Below, piece after piece: positions 50,007 to 52,283 of a stretch of 52,283 nt of DNA (position 1 is the stretch's first letter; the number at the start of each line of letters is the position of its first letter). The notes beneath the pieces were generated by a model that was given only the letters and a program-made list of their open reading frames with translations, was not told where the DNA came from and made no database searches. A program made the translations under genes and the position numbers. The stretch lies in assembly GCA_964652125.1 (NCBI GenBank), contig CAZZAE010000002.1:1-52283 (forward strand). The letters are read 5' to 3'. Source of the stretch: CAZFNQ01 sp964652125 (lineage in GTDB: Bacteria; Patescibacteriota; Saccharimonadia; Saccharimonadales; JANWIN01).

Positions 50007-50852
50007 ATGGCTTGGCAGCTTTTGACCGCAATAAGTGTTGTTACTCTTTCGATTTCTGTATTGTTACAGCGACTACTTTTGCACAATGACAAAAGTGACC
50101 CTTTTGCATATGTAGTGGTATTTCAGGGCCTTGTTGCAATTCTGGTTGCTATGTATGCCATTGTGCATGGTTTTCATATGCCTAACTTCGGCAAATATTG
50201 GTTTGCAATCACTGTAACAGTTCTACTATATGGTGCTGGACATATTGCCTATGCCAAAACACTTCAAAAAGTGGAAGCTTCAATTTTCACAATTCTCTTT
50301 GCTACAAATGCTATTTGGACCATGTTTATGGGATTAATTTTGTTCCATGAACATCTAACTGCAATGCAAATAATAGGGGTTTTGTTTATCTTTGCAAGTG
50401 TTGGTATTTTAGCTGAACGTAAAGGTGCTTTTAAATTCGATAGTGGTGTATTGCTTGGGTTACTAACAGGACTTTTGTTTGGTTTTGCTACGGCTACTTG
50501 GGCCTACGTAGGTAGACATGCAGATGCTGCATCGTGGACAGCATTAAGTTTCGCGGGTCCTTCTCTAGTTGTATTAGCTACCCACCCCAAAGCCGTAAAA
50601 GACATGAAACCATTTCTCAGGGGAACTAAATTTACAAGAATGATATTGCTTGGAGTGTTCTTTAGTATTTCTGCTGTTACTTTATTGACAGCTTATCAGC
50701 GAGGTAATGTGAGTTTAATTGCGCCACTCCAACAGACCACAATAATTGTTACTATTTTGCTTGCGGTTATATTTTTGCATGAGCGCAAGAGACTTTGGGT
50801 AAAAACTGCCGCTGCCGCAATCTGTTTTGTTGGCGTATTATTAATTGTTTAA
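50007..50852 (+). CDS. EamA/DMT-superfamily transporter
   Basis: A 281-residue membrane protein with ten predicted spans in two homologous EamA halves: ILFHEHLTAMQIIGVLFIFASVGIL ends the first half and IFLHERKRLWVKTAAAAI the second. Such proteins move small metabolites (amino acids, nucleotides, sugars). The ATG at 50007 is preferred; a GTG at 49989 that overlaps the dus stop by one base (TAGTG) would add six residues and cannot be excluded. No Shine-Dalgarno site is seen at either. Confidence 0.85.
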   Translation: MAWQLLTAISVVTLSISVLLQRLLLHNDKSDPFAYVVVFQGLVAILVAMYAIVHGFHMPNFGKYWFAITVTVLLYGAGHIAYAKTLQKVEASIFTILFATNAIWTMFMGLILFHEHLTAMQIIGVLFIFASVGILAERKGAFKFDSGVLLGLLTGLLFGFATATWAYVGRHADAASWTALSFAGPSLVVLATHPKAVKDMKPFLRGTKFTRMILLGVFFSISAVTLLTAYQRGNVSLIAPLQQTTIIVTILLAVIFLHERKRLWVKTAAAAICFVGVLLIV

Positions 50853-50871
50853 TTAATTACGGTACTTAAGC

Positions 50872-50900
50872 TTGCTGTGCTCAGGTGAGCTAGCTACAAT
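50872..50900 (+). promoter_or_regulatory. Promoter for the HAD hydrolase gene
   Basis: TTGCTG at 50872-50877, a 17-nt spacer and TACAAT at 50895-50900, 6 nt before the ATG at 50907. Predicts a leaderless mRNA. Confidence 0.5.
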
Positions 50901-50906
50901 GACCTC

Positions 50907-51551
50907 ATGTCAGAACAAATAGAAGCAGCAATTTTTGATGTAGATGGGATGTTGCTTGATACTCGTGAGTTTATTTTTCAAGCATTTGAACATAGTCTCG
51001 CTATTCACGGTCATACAATTCCCAACAGAACGATTATCTCAAGTTTAGTTGGACGCTCCCTACCCGATTCATATGCAAAACTTGTCCCTAATGGCGAGCT
51101 TGAATTACTAATGGATACTCATCATCAATTTCAACTAGAAAGACTACATCTAATCGAGCCCTATGAAGGACTTAAAGAGATGTTGTCTGAATTGCAAAAA
51201 GCTGGTCTTAAAATGGGAGTATTTAGTAGTCGAAAGGGGCACTTAGTACCTTCGCTTGAAGATGCCGGAGTGCTTGAGTTTTTCGATGCGGTGGTGCAAG
51301 GGGATGAAGTAGTTAAACATAAACCACACCCTGAAGGACTATTAAAAGCTCTTGGTATGCTTTCGGTAGAACCTGCAAAAGCTGCAATGTTAGGAGATGC
51401 AGCAGTGGATATTCAAGCAGGTAAAGCCGCTAATGTTGCTATTACTATAGGGATCACCCACGGCTTTGGCACGAGGAAAGAACTTGAAGCTGTTATTCCA
51501 GATTTTATAGTTGATAATCTGGCTGAAATTCCAGCATTATTACTAAATTAA
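50907..51551 (+). CDS. HAD-family phosphatase (Gph/PGMB-like)
   Basis: A 214-residue subfamily I HAD hydrolase. Motif I is IFDVDGMLLDTRE with nucleophile and acid Asp at about residues 10 and 12. The alpha-helical cap is at about 18-85, motif II VFSSRKG near 108, motif III VVKHKPHPEGL (Lys) near 132, and motif IV MLGDAAVDIQAGKAA near 155. The family includes phosphoglycolate phosphatase, pyrophosphatase PpaX and beta-phosphoglucomutase; the DVDGML start does not single one out. Confidence 0.88.
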   Translation: MSEQIEAAIFDVDGMLLDTREFIFQAFEHSLAIHGHTIPNRTIISSLVGRSLPDSYAKLVPNGELELLMDTHHQFQLERLHLIEPYEGLKEMLSELQKAGLKMGVFSSRKGHLVPSLEDAGVLEFFDAVVQGDEVVKHKPHPEGLLKALGMLSVEPAKAAMLGDAAVDIQAGKAANVAITIGITHGFGTRKELEAVIPDFIVDNLAEIPALLLN

Positions 51552-51713
51552 CTGTATTTACAATGTCTCAAGTTGCACAGAAATCAAAGAGTTTATCGTG
51601 GATCTGGGTAGATGTTTTTGGGATCATGGCTATACATAGTTCATTCTTGCTCATTTAGTTAGGCAGGTTTTTGTCAGATGTTGGATAACATCAGCTTGTA
51701 TTGAACAGTCATA

Positions 51714-51741
51714 TTGACACGTATATCATAAAGAGTATGCT
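51714..51741 (+). promoter_or_regulatory. Canonical promoter for the secreted 126-residue protein
   Basis: TTGACA at 51714-51719, a 16-nt spacer and TATGCT at 51736-51741. A leader of about 36 nt follows, with AAAGGAT before the ATG at 51784. Confidence 0.65.
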
Positions 51742-51783
51742 TTAACCATAAGCTAAAAACATAAATTAAAAGGATTAAAGATC

Positions 51784-52164
51784 ATGGCATCATCTAAAAA
51801 GAATTCATTTCAGCAACTTTCTCTAGTTTTGTCGGTATTAGCCTTTGCGGTTGCTGGGGCAGCTCTTTTACGTCCCTCTTTCGCAGCATCAACTCCTAAA
51901 AACGCTACTTGTTCTGTAAGTAGTACAGGTGTTGGCAAACCACTTGTGATTTCAGGAACTGGGTACACCCCAAACACAGCTTATCCTCTTACCATTCAAC
52001 AAGGAACTGGTGGGTCCGCAGGTACGAGTACCTGGACGGACGGTTCGGGTAACTTTAACTTCTCTTCACTGTATGCACTTTATCCGGGAACCTACACAGT
52101 TACTGTTTACTCTGCCTTCCACCAGAATTCGAAAATAGCCGCAACTTGTTCGATGGCAATTTAA
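51784..52164 (+). CDS. Small secreted Ig-like protein
   Basis: A 126-residue exported protein. The signal peptide runs to about residue 34 (LSVLAFAVAGAALLRPSFAAS). The mature part is a single beta-sandwich-like domain of about 90 residues (VISGTGYTPNTAYPLTIQQ, then WTDGSGNFNFSSLYALYPGTYTV), similar to Ig-like/filamin-type extracellular domains, closed by a Cys pair (ATCSVSS and AATCSMAI). It could be a minor surface or appendage subunit. It has a leadered, canonical promoter and converges with the tRNA. Confidence 0.75.
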   Translation: MASSKKNSFQQLSLVLSVLAFAVAGAALLRPSFAASTPKNATCSVSSTGVGKPLVISGTGYTPNTAYPLTIQQGTGGSAGTSTWTDGSGNFNFSSLYALYPGTYTVTVYSAFHQNSKIAATCSMAI

Positions 52165-52230
52165 CAGATTTGTTTATTTACAATCTATTCGTAATGAAGT
52201 GATATAAGAAGTTTAATCTAAAGTCTAGTT

Positions 52231-52283
52231 TGGTGGGGGCGCCTGGATTTGAACCAGGGACCAATCGGTTATGAGCCGACTGC
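52231..52283 (-). tRNA. tRNA-Met(CAU), partial at window edge
   Basis: Minus strand. The 3' CCA is encoded (complement of 52231-52233), with a CGCCCCC acceptor strand, a T-arm CCTGG-TTCAAAT-CCAGG, and an anticodon arm GTCGG-CTCATAA-CCGAT giving anticodon CAU. The anticodon stem lacks the three G-C pairs of initiator tRNA, so this is an elongator tRNA-Met or the tRNA-Ile that is lysidine-modified. The D-arm and 5' end lie outside the window. Confidence 0.88.

Noticed and set aside
51563..51658. 31-codon frame between the HAD and secreted-protein genes
   Set aside because: No ribosome-binding site or promoter; hydrophobic character alone is not enough.

Overview
The window looks like chromosomal DNA of a Patescibacteria (CPR) bacterium, most likely Candidatus Saccharibacteria (TM7). 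This is inferred from protein style and gene content, not from a marker phylogeny. The evidence is AT-leaning, densely packed DNA, an archaeal-type aspartyl-tRNA synthetase, a LexA-like protein without its peptidase half, and many short single-membrane-span proteins of unknown function. TGA is used as an ordinary stop, so the recoded-TGA lineages (Gracilibacteria/Absconditabacteria) are unlikely. No insertion sequence, phage, plasmid or CRISPR signature was seen.

Layout. (1) 40-1430: yidC and jag/khpB, membrane-protein insertion and RNA binding, a pair commonly found near oriC. (2) 1441-27526: a surface-glycan locus of about 26 kb. It encodes glycosyltransferases of the GT2 and GT4 families, an ABC-2 polysaccharide exporter (Wzm/Wzt-like), WecB- and WecC-like enzymes for UDP-ManNAc/ManNAcA, a complete rmlBCDA set for dTDP-L-rhamnose, a eukaryotic-type phosphomannomutase-like HAD enzyme, a polyprenyl glycosylphosphotransferase, an O-antigen ligase/polymerase-type protein, a GtrA protein, an FkbM methyltransferase, and a secreted lysozyme-like protein with four C-terminal repeats. 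(3) 27530-29637: a peptidase-less LexA-like regulator, then a cobalamin-riboswitch-like RNA whose downstream hairpin covers the ribosome-binding site of an unrecognised 480-residue protein. (4) 29647-34127: NadD-like enzyme, Kef-type antiporter, DsbA-like oxidoreductase, CBS-domain membrane protein. (5) 34144-43073: aspS, a DrrAB-type ABC transporter flanked by two paralogous membrane-anchored beta-rich proteins, and small membrane or secreted proteins. (6) 43139-45820: tsaC, MazG-like and NUDIX genes in an overlapping operon, then a convergent murC-like gene. (7) 45917-52283: unknown small proteins, dihydrouridine synthase, DMT transporter, HAD phosphatase, a secreted small protein and a partial tRNA-Met(CAU).

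How it works together. Region 2 can make activated rhamnose, ManNAc/ManNAcA and perhaps mannose donors, assemble them on a polyprenyl carrier, export the product, and ligate or polymerise it outside. This suggests a rhamnose-containing cell-surface glycan, perhaps involved in contact with a host cell. A recurring feature is that operon-head genes have a -10 box (often TGn-extended) only 5-14 nt before the start codon, which predicts leaderless or nearly leaderless mRNAs. Genes with longer leaders have clear Shine-Dalgarno sites.

The most novel item is the cobalamin-type aptamer at about 27990-28120 with an SD-sequestering hairpin at 28161-28192, placed directly before an orphan Cys-rich protein that has no recognisable B12-related domain.
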